A stretch of 43,295 nt of DNA from Streptomyces turgidiscabies Car8 (lineage in GTDB: Bacteria > Actinomycetota > Actinomycetes > Streptomycetales > Streptomycetaceae), in assembly GCF_000331005.1 (NCBI RefSeq), contig NZ_AEJB01000346.1:1-43295 (forward strand), written 5' to 3'. How positions within the stretch are numbered: the stretch's first letter is position 1; the number at the start of each line of letters is the position of its first letter. The notes under the pieces were generated by a model. That model was given only the letters and a program-made list of their open reading frames with translations, did no database searches and had not been told where the DNA came from. Of this stretch, positions 25,601-31,589 are shown in pieces. Made by a program: the position numbers and the translations under genes.

Positions 25601-28141
25601 ACCGGCAGCTCGACGCTCACCCCCGCCTACACCGACAGCAGCGGCAAGAACGCCGGCAACACCACCAGCCGCACCGCCACCACCACGGGCCAGATCGTCT
25701 CCGGGATCAAGACCACCACCGGCACGGCCCTGTGCCTGGCCGACCCGGGGTCCTCCACCACCGACGGCACCCAGATGATCCTGTGGAACTGCGGATCGGG
25801 TGGACAGACCTGGACCATCGGCACCGACGGCACCGTCCGCGTCCTGGGTAAATGCCTCGACACCAACGGCAGCGGTACCGCGAACTCCACCATCGCCGTC
25901 ATCAACACCTGCTCCGGGGCCGCCGGCCAGCAGTGGAAGACCACCAGCGGCGGCACCCTCGTCCACGTGGCGTCAGGACGCTGCCTCGCAGACCCGAGCA
26001 GCAACCAGACCCCGAACGGCGCGAAGCAGATCATCTACGACTGCGGCCACAGCGGTCAGGTCTACGCCGCCACAACGACCGGAACCTCGGTCCTCGCCGG
26101 CACCCATCAGACCCTCACCTACGACACCGAGGGCCGTACCGCTACCGTCACCACACCCGACGGCACGCACACCGACACCAGCAAGTACCTCTACGACGCC
26201 GGCGGCAACCTGCTTGAGCAGACCAGCAGCGTCGACGGCACCGACAAGACGCGCGTCCTGTATCTCTTCGGCGGCACCGAACAGATCACCCTGAACGTCT
26301 CGGCCAAGACCTGGACCGGCCTGCGCTACTACCACGGCCCGGACGGCACCACCATCACCCGCTCCAGCAGCGGCACTGTCACCTACCAGGTCGCCAACGC
26401 CCAAGGCACCGCCTCCACCGCGATCGACGCGAGCACCATGGCGGTCAGCCGCCGCTCCTACGACCCGTACGGCAACTCCCGGGGACCGAAGCCCACTTCG
26501 TGGGTCGCGGCGGACGAGAACCGCGGGTTCCTGGGTCAACCCGCCGACACCACCACGGGCCTGGACCTCCTCGGCGCCCGCAACTACGACCCCGCCCAGG
26601 GCCGCTTCCTCACCGCCGACACACTCTTCGAAGCGGGCGACCCGAACCAGATGGGCGGCTACACGTACGCCGGAGACAACCCGGCAAGCGGGAGCGACCC
26701 GACCGGAACCATGTTGGCCGACATGAACGGAGGGGGCAGCGGAGGGTCGCCGGATCCGTCCCCTTCGCCGGGGGCGAGCACCGACACGTCCAGCGGCAGT
26801 GCTTCACCTTCGCCGTCCACCACCCCGACGCCTTCTATGGGCAGCGAGCCCGCCTCGACACAGACACCCTCGCCCTCCTTCGGCGAAGTCCCCTGCCAGC
26901 CTGCTGACTTCGGCACCAACCGGTGCGAAAACTACGGCAATGGCAAGGTCATGATCGCCATCGTGGCGGTGGGAACATCGGTGACTGCGGCCGGTGCAAT
27001 CTACCTGTGCCTGCAAACCGGCATCGTGGACTGCGCTTCCGGCGTGGTTCTCGGGTCGGCGGACGCCGAGGCTGGCGGGAGCCTGCTCCTCGGTAGCCGC
27101 ATTATCGGGACGCTTGGCCTTGGCGCAGCCAGAGCCACCGAGGAATACGCTGACGACTTGGCCGCCGAGGCCGGTGCGGCCGCGAAGGCCGATCAAGATG
27201 CCGCAGCCGCCAGAGCTGCTGCGGCCAAGGATCATGACCCGCAGGACCTGGCCAAACGTGCTAACGCCGCCGTGAGTGAGCCGGACAAACCGTCGTCCGC
27301 TACTTCCAACGGCGGAACGAAATCCCCCAGCCGCTGCAGCTTCTCCCCCGACACCCCTGTCCTGATGGACAACGGCAAGACCAAACCGATCGGCAAGATC
27401 AAGACCGGTGACAAGGTCGAAGCCGCCAACCCGAAGACAGGCAAGCATCAGGGCGCCCGCGCCGTCCAGCACGTGTGGATCAACCACGATCACGACCTGC
27501 TCGACCTCACCATCCGCACCGAGGACGGCCACACCGCCACCCTCCACACCACCGCCAAGCACCCGTTCTGGGACGACACCACACACACCTGGGTCGCCGC
27601 AGGCAAACTCCACGACGGCGACGCCCTCAACACCGCCACCAACGGCCACGCCTACGTCGTCACCACCCAGCTCACACCCGGCACGGCAAACCGCTGGAAC
27701 CTCACCGTCGAGCATCTGCATACGTACTATGTTGTGGCGGGCGCCACGCCAATTCTCGTCCACAATACGGGTGGGGAAGAGTGTGTTATTACGCTCAAGT
27801 ACAAGAACGGTTGGTCGGCGGACCAAATTAATGCCGCTGATGCGAAAGTGGCCGCGCTGAACGCGGCTGATAAGTTGGTGGTGAGCGATGCTGCGGCCGC
27901 GCGAGGTAGTACCAGTGCCGCCGATTTGTGGCGGAACGCAGGCAATGCGACCGAGGAAGGCAAGGACATTGACCACGTGATTGATCTTCAACTTGGCGGG
28001 ATGGACGACGTCAGTAATTTGTCGCCACTCGACTTTTCGGTTAATCGCAGCCTTGGTCCGCAAATCGATCGACAAATCAGGAGGCTGGGACTCCAAATCG
28101 GAGACGAAGTTGATTCTGTTCGCATCATTCCCCGACAGTGA
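19697..28141 (+). CDS. Giant secreted RHS toxin with two inserted lectin domains, HINT domain and HNH-like nuclease tip
   Basis: 2,814 residues from GTG 19697, chosen because GAGGG lies 8 nt upstream; ATG 19670 lacks a ribosome binding site. Residues about 1-42 are a signal peptide. The RHS shell has YD repeats such as YDALGRRTAVWLPGRD and ends GARNYDPAQGRFLTADTL, then SDPTG (about 2,334). Two foreign domains interrupt it. A bulb-type lectin (about 1,434-1,549) shows MQADGNLVLS, LRSDGNFVVY and IQNDANMVLY. A ricin-B lectin (about 2,001-2,131) shows CLADPGSS, ILWNCGSGGQTW and CLADPSSN. Then come a Pro/Ser linker, a hydrophobic segment (about 2,417-2,439), a HINT domain (Cys2547 in CSFSPDTPV; TAKHPFW; EHLHTYYVVA; end VHN at 2690) and a 124-residue tip. 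The tip has DIDHVIDLQLGG (His2760) and SNLSPLDFSVNRSLG (Asn2774), resembling HNH/His-Me-finger nucleases. The likely immunity gene follows after 19 nt. Confidence 0.87.
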   Translation: MSGRQRWFASVRHRFWGRTLTLITALIGALALLVPMAVAQSAGPYHFKGTVWNPKPLPKTPAVGSHVLHQTTAVRPKGYKAVSRYRAVKPVWPTAGTNTVSLTRTTGVSGTPTSTSSASPATPVVPVTKPVKAGALPVWVAPAAGHKSAPGKAVGPSAVKVKVASHAQALRAGADGMLLAFTRADVKSGTGTGRVSVVIDYGSLAKAYGGGFGSRLRLFQVPACAMTTPQLKQCGTRTPIPFTNRAGADQLTATLALGSSADAASRVTSGTATKATAMSASADATTVEVTSGSSGSQGSYAATSLNPSGTWQTSGTGAFTYSYPIDVPSALGGNSPSVALSYDSQSEDGETSARNSQASWIGDGWNYQPGFVERTYRSCGSLLDSSGNKILKGSGDECWGGDNATVSFGSHSGQLVPDGVDSGVPGEIGQWRLQGDDGTLVQELSGAANGLQDGVYYRVLTTDGTAAYFGADHSPTAPGTSGAMQSGTPSDASTDSAWGVPVLHPRSGDPCYDSAKGKASQCAKHEGWRWNLDFVVSPSGFVQRYDYTTESNYYDLGGGQAASGDSGTLTSYVRGGKLDTISYGYTLGDEQAARKPAGQVAFTSQQRCQTTSTFTDCSAGNLNDTTAPHWPDVPWDLHCDSTDSTTLPSGATSVPTGVCVTGGPTFWSTTRVAGITTKVYVKDSSTDALVDVDSYQLGQVYSDAGGAVDPVTGTTVDPVDAGSLQAVMWLQSIQHTGKDTYGNGNSDIKLNQVSFTGTEIDNRVNDTSPSAPPLYRPRISSIQTETGESVAVDYNLNPCANKTLSISAADANTNSCYPVYWTVPGASKPIADWFNKTTVHTVIASDLTIASQYKPDSQNIPAGSEAQVSTYGYTGAAWHRDDSVQTDDQYRTWDQFRGFRTVTVQTGKAPEPVTQKTTTYLQGMDGDYKSDGTRRSVTVDAKVGGSTVQSVTDADQLAGTALESDTYTAAGGTINAETVNGPFTYTTTAHTGQTPWTDWTQEDNPGQTKPNLSTLPDLNAYRIKTAQSHGYALLVGGTWRHTRTDTAYDSQGRVSTVDAHGDVSVPAQEKCATTAYASPPAGNTMALSYPDQVTSVSGPCGTAASAATLLADKKIYYDGDGTLTSLGTFGQLDQSGSTAVGQASAVRTATDYTGSTENWQTSSAMKYDGAGRITDTVDATAQNTHTAFSPAWSSVGGNTNPTGITTTNSQSWKVTSTLDPLRGLPTENVDANSRKTDITYDALGRRTAVWLPGRDKASSQSADETFTYSINPGAVAAPGDTVTTPGAPSAVTTKTLREDGTYATSIAIYDGMLQPRQTQATADGDSNSGRIISDTFYDSHGWQTASFAPYSEPDNFPSTTLYAANENQIPSETTSAYDGEGRPVTSTLWHQAVQQWHTTAGYPGADETDTVAPAGGRSTATYTNALGQTTRSVVKNTGSTVKLTQGQVIPSGTSLTSASVRLAMQADGNLVLSSLATGKSLWSSGTSGNPGAFATLRSDGNFVVYNAGATTALWSSGTTTGTVLQIQNDANMVLYDSAGAVAWKSDTWNLAGEADATTAYTYTPAGQVDTIKDSAGNTWSYHYNLLGQKTSQTDPDTGTTSYDKYDVVGNLLQTTDPRGQVLSYAYDWDNRPTAQYNSAWSATPDPSKELASWAYDTLAKGYSTSATRYVGGASGSAYTQAVTGYNTAYQPTGTTQTVPATDGFATAGQSTAPSSGTVTYTSTAAYTPAVGLLSTVHYQADGNLPAEDVDYGYTQQGNLDSFGGFLNASDTPAYLDTTVHDPFGRILRTNYGLTGKELATFAQYDATTGRVTQTSSMLQTSTTALDVANYRYNQAGELTAIDDLQNNTTHDTQCFAYDSFQRLTAAWTDTAGITGSGTAPVGSVGGCTTGSVQTTTTAPVTTTTVGGPAPYWQTYTYDLLGDRTGMVNHDTTGTAANNTTQAIAYTGTDGTAAATLPNQAGTTTTTNATGSSTLTPAYTDSSGKNAGNTTSRTATTTGQIVSGIKTTTGTALCLADPGSSTTDGTQMILWNCGSGGQTWTIGTDGTVRVLGKCLDTNGSGTANSTIAVINTCSGAAGQQWKTTSGGTLVHVASGRCLADPSSNQTPNGAKQIIYDCGHSGQVYAATTTGTSVLAGTHQTLTYDTEGRTATVTTPDGTHTDTSKYLYDAGGNLLEQTSSVDGTDKTRVLYLFGGTEQITLNVSAKTWTGLRYYHGPDGTTITRSSSGTVTYQVANAQGTASTAIDASTMAVSRRSYDPYGNSRGPKPTSWVAADENRGFLGQPADTTTGLDLLGARNYDPAQGRFLTADTLFEAGDPNQMGGYTYAGDNPASGSDPTGTMLADMNGGGSGGSPDPSPSPGASTDTSSGSASPSPSTTPTPSMGSEPASTQTPSPSFGEVPCQPADFGTNRCENYGNGKVMIAIVAVGTSVTAAGAIYLCLQTGIVDCASGVVLGSADAEAGGSLLLGSRIIGTLGLGAARATEEYADDLAAEAGAAAKADQDAAAARAAAAKDHDPQDLAKRANAAVSEPDKPSSATSNGGTKSPSRCSFSPDTPVLMDNGKTKPIGKIKTGDKVEAANPKTGKHQGARAVQHVWINHDHDLLDLTIRTEDGHTATLHTTAKHPFWDDTTHTWVAAGKLHDGDALNTATNGHAYVVTTQLTPGTANRWNLTVEHLHTYYVVAGATPILVHNTGGEECVITLKYKNGWSADQINAADAKVAALNAADKLVVSDAAAARGSTSAADLWRNAGNATEEGKDIDHVIDLQLGGMDDVSNLSPLDFSVNRSLGPQIDRQIRRLGLQIGDEVDSVRIIPRQ

Positions 28142-28160
28142 CCGCTCGCAGCGATTGTGA

Positions 28161-28721
28161 ATGGATGTTCCGATGAGCTCGACCCCTCAGCAAATTTCGA
28201 GGACGGTGCGTACTGACGCAGGTCTGTGCGCTATGTGGCAGACGGAGTACTTCACGGAGAATGGCGAGCCCGATGACTGGGACGACTGGGCCTCGGATGA
28301 TGAGCTCCTGGTCCAGGCCATCTCCGCCGGGGCTCTGCTTCCCATCGGAGTGGGTGCAGACGGAGTCTTTGAGGTATTGATTCGCTGGAACTTTTCAGGC
28401 TCGGGACTCACAGAGCGAGAAAGGCGATACATTCTCGTCTCTTCCGAATCATACCTTTTGACCTCCCCGGGTGTGCTCTATATTGGCGGGCTCGAGGAAG
28501 CGGGCGACCTTCCGGGGCGGGACGCGAATCGGATCGATCTGCCTGGTGGCCGATATTCGGCGACGGTTCATTTGATCGACTGGAAGGCCGAGACCGAATC
28601 AGTGGGGAAGGATGGCCGTCCACTGGAAGGCGCCCTGCCAGATTTCGTTGTCGAGATTCGCGCCGAGGAAGGGGGGGGTAAAGTTTATAGAATTAAATCC
28701 GCCACTTTTGATCGACCCTAA
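28161..28721 (+). CDS. Candidate immunity protein for the HNH-tip RHS toxin
   Basis: 186 residues from ATG 28161; an ATG at 28173 (MSSTPQQ) is the alternative start and neither has a strong ribosome binding site. It starts 19 nt after the toxin stop on the same strand. It is acidic (EPDDWDDWASDDELL) and has no signal peptide or membrane segment, as expected for a cytoplasmic inhibitor of a nuclease. The middle and end (VFEVLIRWNFSG; YLLTSPGVLYIGGLEEAGD; IDLPGGRYSATVHLIDWKAE; PDFVVEIR) look like a compact beta-rich domain also found in other small actinobacterial proteins near toxins; I do not assign a named family. GC content and codon use are lower than in the RHS shell, like the toxin tip. 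The immunity role is inferred from position, charge and composition. Confidence 0.65.
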   Translation: MDVPMSSTPQQISRTVRTDAGLCAMWQTEYFTENGEPDDWDDWASDDELLVQAISAGALLPIGVGADGVFEVLIRWNFSGSGLTERERRYILVSSESYLLTSPGVLYIGGLEEAGDLPGRDANRIDLPGGRYSATVHLIDWKAETESVGKDGRPLEGALPDFVVEIRAEEGGGKVYRIKSATFDRP

Positions 28722-28890
28722 ACCCCGGCAGGGATTGGCTGGCAGCTACGAATCGACGGGCTTCGGCATCGAAAGCGACCTGGCGGGCCGCAGAGTACCC
28801 AGGTTGAACTGGTGGAGTTCGGTTGCATGGTGACCAGGGTTCCATGATCAGCGCCGTCCCGGTAAGGCAGCAGAACAGCGAGAGCTTTCG

Positions 28891-28927
28891 GCGGCGCCCC
28901 CGGGATGGCATCCCCTGTGGGCGCCGC
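28891..28927. terminator. Hairpin downstream of the toxin-immunity pair
   Basis: GCGGCGCCC (28,891-28,899) pairs with GGGCGCCGC (28,919-28,927), with an inner GGGAT/ATCCC pair. It is 170 nt past the immunity stop and could end that transcript, but no T-run follows. Confidence 0.35.
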
Positions 28928-29413
28928 TGTCGTCCGTCGGGCGTCACGAACCCGGCCGTCGGCCCGACATGAGGTCCGGCACGCCGGTCACCTCATTCGG
29001 CCAAGGGCACCGCCGGGCGGGTGACCCGTGCGGACGTCCGGGGGGGGCGGCGCAGCTCCGGCGGAGGTGCGCCCGAGGGTGCGAACGGTCCACAGTTCAG
29101 CAGACAAACCTGGTACCGACGCCACGACTCTATCGGTGATCTTGTGGGGTCAGCCGGTGGGGGCGAAAGCGTCGCGTCAGATTCGAAACGACAACAGGTT
29201 CCAACCCGCCCGCGGCAGCCCAGTCTTCTTTACCGCACGCGCTCTCTGCCGACGACCTTCCCCGGTCCCAGGCTCGACCCACCCAGCAAAAGGTTCCGGA
29301 CGGGCAGCCGTCCCGCCACGCAAGTCTTGTCGACTTCCTACAACAGCGACAAGCCCATGGCGATCTCCGCCAACGCCTACCCGCCCGACTCCATGCACGT
29401 ACGCTGCACGGAT

Positions 29414-29431
29414 GGCCACCGCTCGGCCACC
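29414..29431. repeat. GGCCACC doublet, 11-bp period, left of the intact tRNA core
   Basis: GGCCACC at 29,414-29,420 and 29,425-29,431, about 235 bp left of the 43-bp core in the tRNA. Third copy of the doublet described at 11,798 and 12,181. Confidence 0.4.
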
Positions 29432-29610
29432 GCCACACCTCACCCATACTGACTCGCACATCAGCCAACCCAAGAAACCGCAGGCCAGCGCCACCATCTG
29501 GCGCAAGAGGCGCTTCGCCGAACCCAAAGAGCCAACTTCTGACCTACGCATTTCATGCGTAGCCTCAAAAAGCCCTCAGCACGCACATTCCAAGGTCAAG
29601 AAAACAAAGA

Positions 29611-29643
29611 AACCCCAGGTCACGGCGAGTGAGTCCTGGGGTT
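29611..29643 (-). terminator. Rho-independent terminator of tRNA-Thr
   Basis: On the minus strand the stem AACCCCAGG/CCTGGGGTT (29,643-29,635 with 29,619-29,611) encloses a 15-nt loop and is followed by CTTTGTTTTC. It begins 7 nt after the tRNA 3' end. At the other repeat only one arm (AACCCCAG, about 11,982-11,989) is recognisable. Confidence 0.75.
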
Positions 29644-29648
29644 CCTCA

Positions 29649-29691
29649 GAGCCGCCTTCGGGATTCGAACCCGAGACCTACGCATTACGAG
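29649..29691 (-). repeat. 43-bp att-like core within tRNA-Thr
   Basis: Exact direct copy of 12,019-12,061. It spans the 3' half of the intact tRNA-Thr and defines the right boundary of the putative island. Confidence 0.8.
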
Positions 29692-29723
29692 TGCGTTGCT
29701 CTGGCCATCTGAGCTAAGGCGGC
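29650..29723 (-). tRNA. tRNA-Thr (anticodon CGT)
   Basis: Cloverleaf on the minus strand. The acceptor GCCGCCT (from 29,723) pairs with AGGCGGC. The D-arm GCTC/GAGC, the anticodon stem ACGCA/TGCGT enclosing CTCGTAA (anticodon CGT, reading ACG) and the T-arm TCGGG-TTCGAAT-CCCGA all fit. The last base before the terminator is the discriminator; CCA is not encoded. It is the boundary between conserved chromosome (right) and accessory DNA (left). Confidence 0.95.
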
Positions 29724-29841
29724 GCGCTGTTCGCACCATGGTGCGGTCAGCAACGTCGGTAAGTCTACACAGTTTCCGAGGGTGCTCCGCACACCCCCCA
29801 GAGGTCCCCGGGGAGGCCTCCGCACCGGTGTCCGCGCCCCG

Positions 29842-31389
29842 CTACGCGCACCGTTTTCCCTTCGCCGGAGGGGTCCCCCGGAGCAGATACGTGTTGATCG
29901 TGTCGTCGATACAGTCGCTGCCACGCCCGTAAGCCGTGTGACCGTCGCCCTCGTAGGTCAGGAGGCGGGCCGAGGACAGCTGACGGGAGAGCGACCGGGC
30001 CCAGGGGTACGGGGTCGCCGGGTCGCGGGTCGTGCCGACGACCACGATCGGGGCCGCGCCCTTCGCCTCGATGCGATGCGGTTCGCCCGTCGGCCGCACC
30101 GGCCAGTACGCGCAGCTCAGGGAGGCCCAGGCCATGACCTCGCCGAAGACCGGGGACGCCTTCTCGAAGGACGGCAGCGCGTCGCGCACCTGGTCGGGGG
30201 TGGTGTACGCCGCCGGGAGGTCGAGGCAGTTGACCGCCGCGTTGGCGAACATCAGGTTCGAGTAGCGGCCGTCGGCGTCGCGCTCGTAGTAGCTGTCGGA
30301 AAGGAGCAGCAGGCCCGCACCGTCTCTGTCCCGCATCGCGGAGGTCAGCGACTCGCGCAGTTGCGGCCAGGTGCTCTCGTCGTACATCGCGGCGATCACG
30401 CCGGTCGTGGCGAGGCCCTCTCCCAACTTGCGCCCGTCCGCGTCGCCCGTCGGGATCGGCGACGTGTCGAGGCGGTCGAAGAACGCCTTCAGGTTCGTGC
30501 CGACCTCGCCCACCTTCGTACCGAGCGGGCAGTCCGGCTGCCGTACGCAGTCCTTCGCGAACGCGTCGAAGGCCGTCTCGAAGCCCGCCGTCTGGTCGAG
30601 GCTCAGCCGGCTCGCGGACAGGGAGGGGTCCATCGCGCCGTCCAGAACCAGCCGGCCCACGCGGTCCGGGAAGAGCCCCGCGTACGTCGCCCCGAGAAAC
30701 GTCCCGTACGACGCCCCGACGTACGTCAGCCGATCGTCGCCCAGCAGCGCCCGCAGGATGTCCATGTCCCTGGCCGCCTCCACCGTGGACACGTGCCGCA
30801 GCAGATCGGGCGAGCTGCTGCCACAGCCCTCGGCGAACTCCTTATAAGCGCCGACCAGTTGGTCCGTCTCCCGGTCGCTGTCGGGAGTCGTGTCCGTCTG
30901 CGTGTACGCGTCCATCTCACGGCCGTCCAGGCACTCGACCGGCTCACTGCGGGCCACCCCGCGCGGGTCGACCGCGACGATGTCGTAGCGCGCGCGGACC
31001 TGCGCCGGGTAGCCGATACCCGCGTACGCCTGCACGTAGCCGACCGCCGATCCACCCGGTCCGCCCGGGTTCACCAGCAGCGAGCCGAGCGGCCTGCCCG
31101 CGCCCGTGGCCTTTCGGCGGGAGACGGCGAGTCTGACGTCGCCCGTGGTCGGAGCCGCGTAGTCGAGGGGTGCCTTCATCGTGGCGCACTGGAAACCGGG
31201 TACACCGCATGAACGCCAGCTCAGCTTCTGCCCGTAGTACCGAGCGAGGCCGGTCGGCGTGGCCGACGTACTCGCCACACTGGTGGCACTCGCGGCACTG
31301 GTCGAACTCCCCGTGGAACAGGCGGAGACGAGCAGTGCGGCCACAGCGAGCAAGGACCAGGCCGGACGAGGTGTACGCCTCATATGCAT
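29842..31389 (-). CDS. Secreted alpha/beta-hydrolase lipoprotein, TAP-like (tripeptidyl aminopeptidase family)
   Basis: 515 residues from ATG 31389 (an ATG two codons later is possible). A lipoprotein signal is clear: RRTPRP, hydrophobic core, then LLVSAC with the acylated Cys at about residue 24, so it should sit on the outer face of the membrane. The alpha/beta-hydrolase fold shows VNPGGPGGSAVGYV (oxyanion region), YDIVAVDPRG, the nucleophile Ser227 in GASYGTFLG, Asp456 in TTRDPATPYPWA and His484 in GDGHTAYG. A TAP C-terminal module holds the last two. Relatives remove tripeptides or other peptides from N-termini; substrate is unknown here. It lies downstream of holB on the same strand across a 200-bp gap containing phased repeats, so it probably has its own promoter. 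It is the last core gene before tRNA-Thr. Confidence 0.88.
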   Translation of the reverse strand: MHMRRTPRPAWSLLAVAALLVSACSTGSSTSAASATSVASTSATPTGLARYYGQKLSWRSCGVPGFQCATMKAPLDYAAPTTGDVRLAVSRRKATGAGRPLGSLLVNPGGPGGSAVGYVQAYAGIGYPAQVRARYDIVAVDPRGVARSEPVECLDGREMDAYTQTDTTPDSDRETDQLVGAYKEFAEGCGSSSPDLLRHVSTVEAARDMDILRALLGDDRLTYVGASYGTFLGATYAGLFPDRVGRLVLDGAMDPSLSASRLSLDQTAGFETAFDAFAKDCVRQPDCPLGTKVGEVGTNLKAFFDRLDTSPIPTGDADGRKLGEGLATTGVIAAMYDESTWPQLRESLTSAMRDRDGAGLLLLSDSYYERDADGRYSNLMFANAAVNCLDLPAAYTTPDQVRDALPSFEKASPVFGEVMAWASLSCAYWPVRPTGEPHRIEAKGAAPIVVVGTTRDPATPYPWARSLSRQLSSARLLTYEGDGHTAYGRGSDCIDDTINTYLLRGTPPAKGKRCA

Positions 31390-31450
31390 TCAGCGAGCGT
31401 AACCCTGAGAAACCACTCGAATACTCTCCGTCCGCGATATGACCCGTACG

Positions 31451-31487
31451 AGTTACCGGGCACCAGTTACCGGTTACGAGGTACCGG
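31451..31487. repeat. Three 14-bp-phased TACCGG direct repeats upstream of the hydrolase gene
   Basis: AGTTACCGG at 31,451 and 31,465 and AGGTACCGG at 31,479 start exactly 14 bp apart, 60-100 bp upstream of the hydrolase ATG. Phased direct repeats in a promoter region suggest an activator or repressor site; function inferred. Confidence 0.4.
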
Positions 31488-31589
31488 CTAGGAATTGCCC
31501 GTCACCCCGGATCAACTCGGTCACGCCGATCCGTACCCGCCACGAGCGGCGAGTTCCGCGTGCGCGTCGCACATCGCAGGTGACGACCG

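Larger units (their letters stand above)
28722..29648. other. Non-coding right end of the island (flank left of the intact tRNA)
   Basis: About 930 bp without a supportable gene; open frames here run through tRNA and att sequence and lack ribosome binding sites. It holds a hairpin at 28,891-28,927, a GGCCACC doublet at 29,414-29,431, a core-like 10-mer at 29,543-29,552 that forms a small palindrome CTACGCA-TTTCA-TGCGTAG (29,544-29,562), and the tRNA terminator. Confidence 0.5.
12019..29691. mobile_element. Putative tRNA-Thr genomic island carrying an RHS toxin locus, no integrase seen
   Basis: Bounded by exact 43-bp direct repeats of the tRNA-Thr 3' end, with the intact tRNA at the right boundary. 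Contents are an IS5-family element, a modular secreted protein, a LamG/ricin secreted protein, an RHS toxin with HINT and nuclease tip, its candidate immunity gene, and about 0.9 kb of non-coding flank. There is no recombinase of the tyrosine or serine type, no relaxase and no FtsK-like translocase, so it would need an integrase in trans or has lost its own. Because the left repeat has arm-like doublets on both sides, the island to its left may be a second, tandem insertion. Confidence 0.6.

Noticed and set aside
20837..25966. Minus-strand open frames opposite the second RHS gene (20,837-22,333; 22,532-24,442; 24,689-25,966)
   Set aside because: Val/Gly/Arg-rich shadows of YD-repeat coding sequence.
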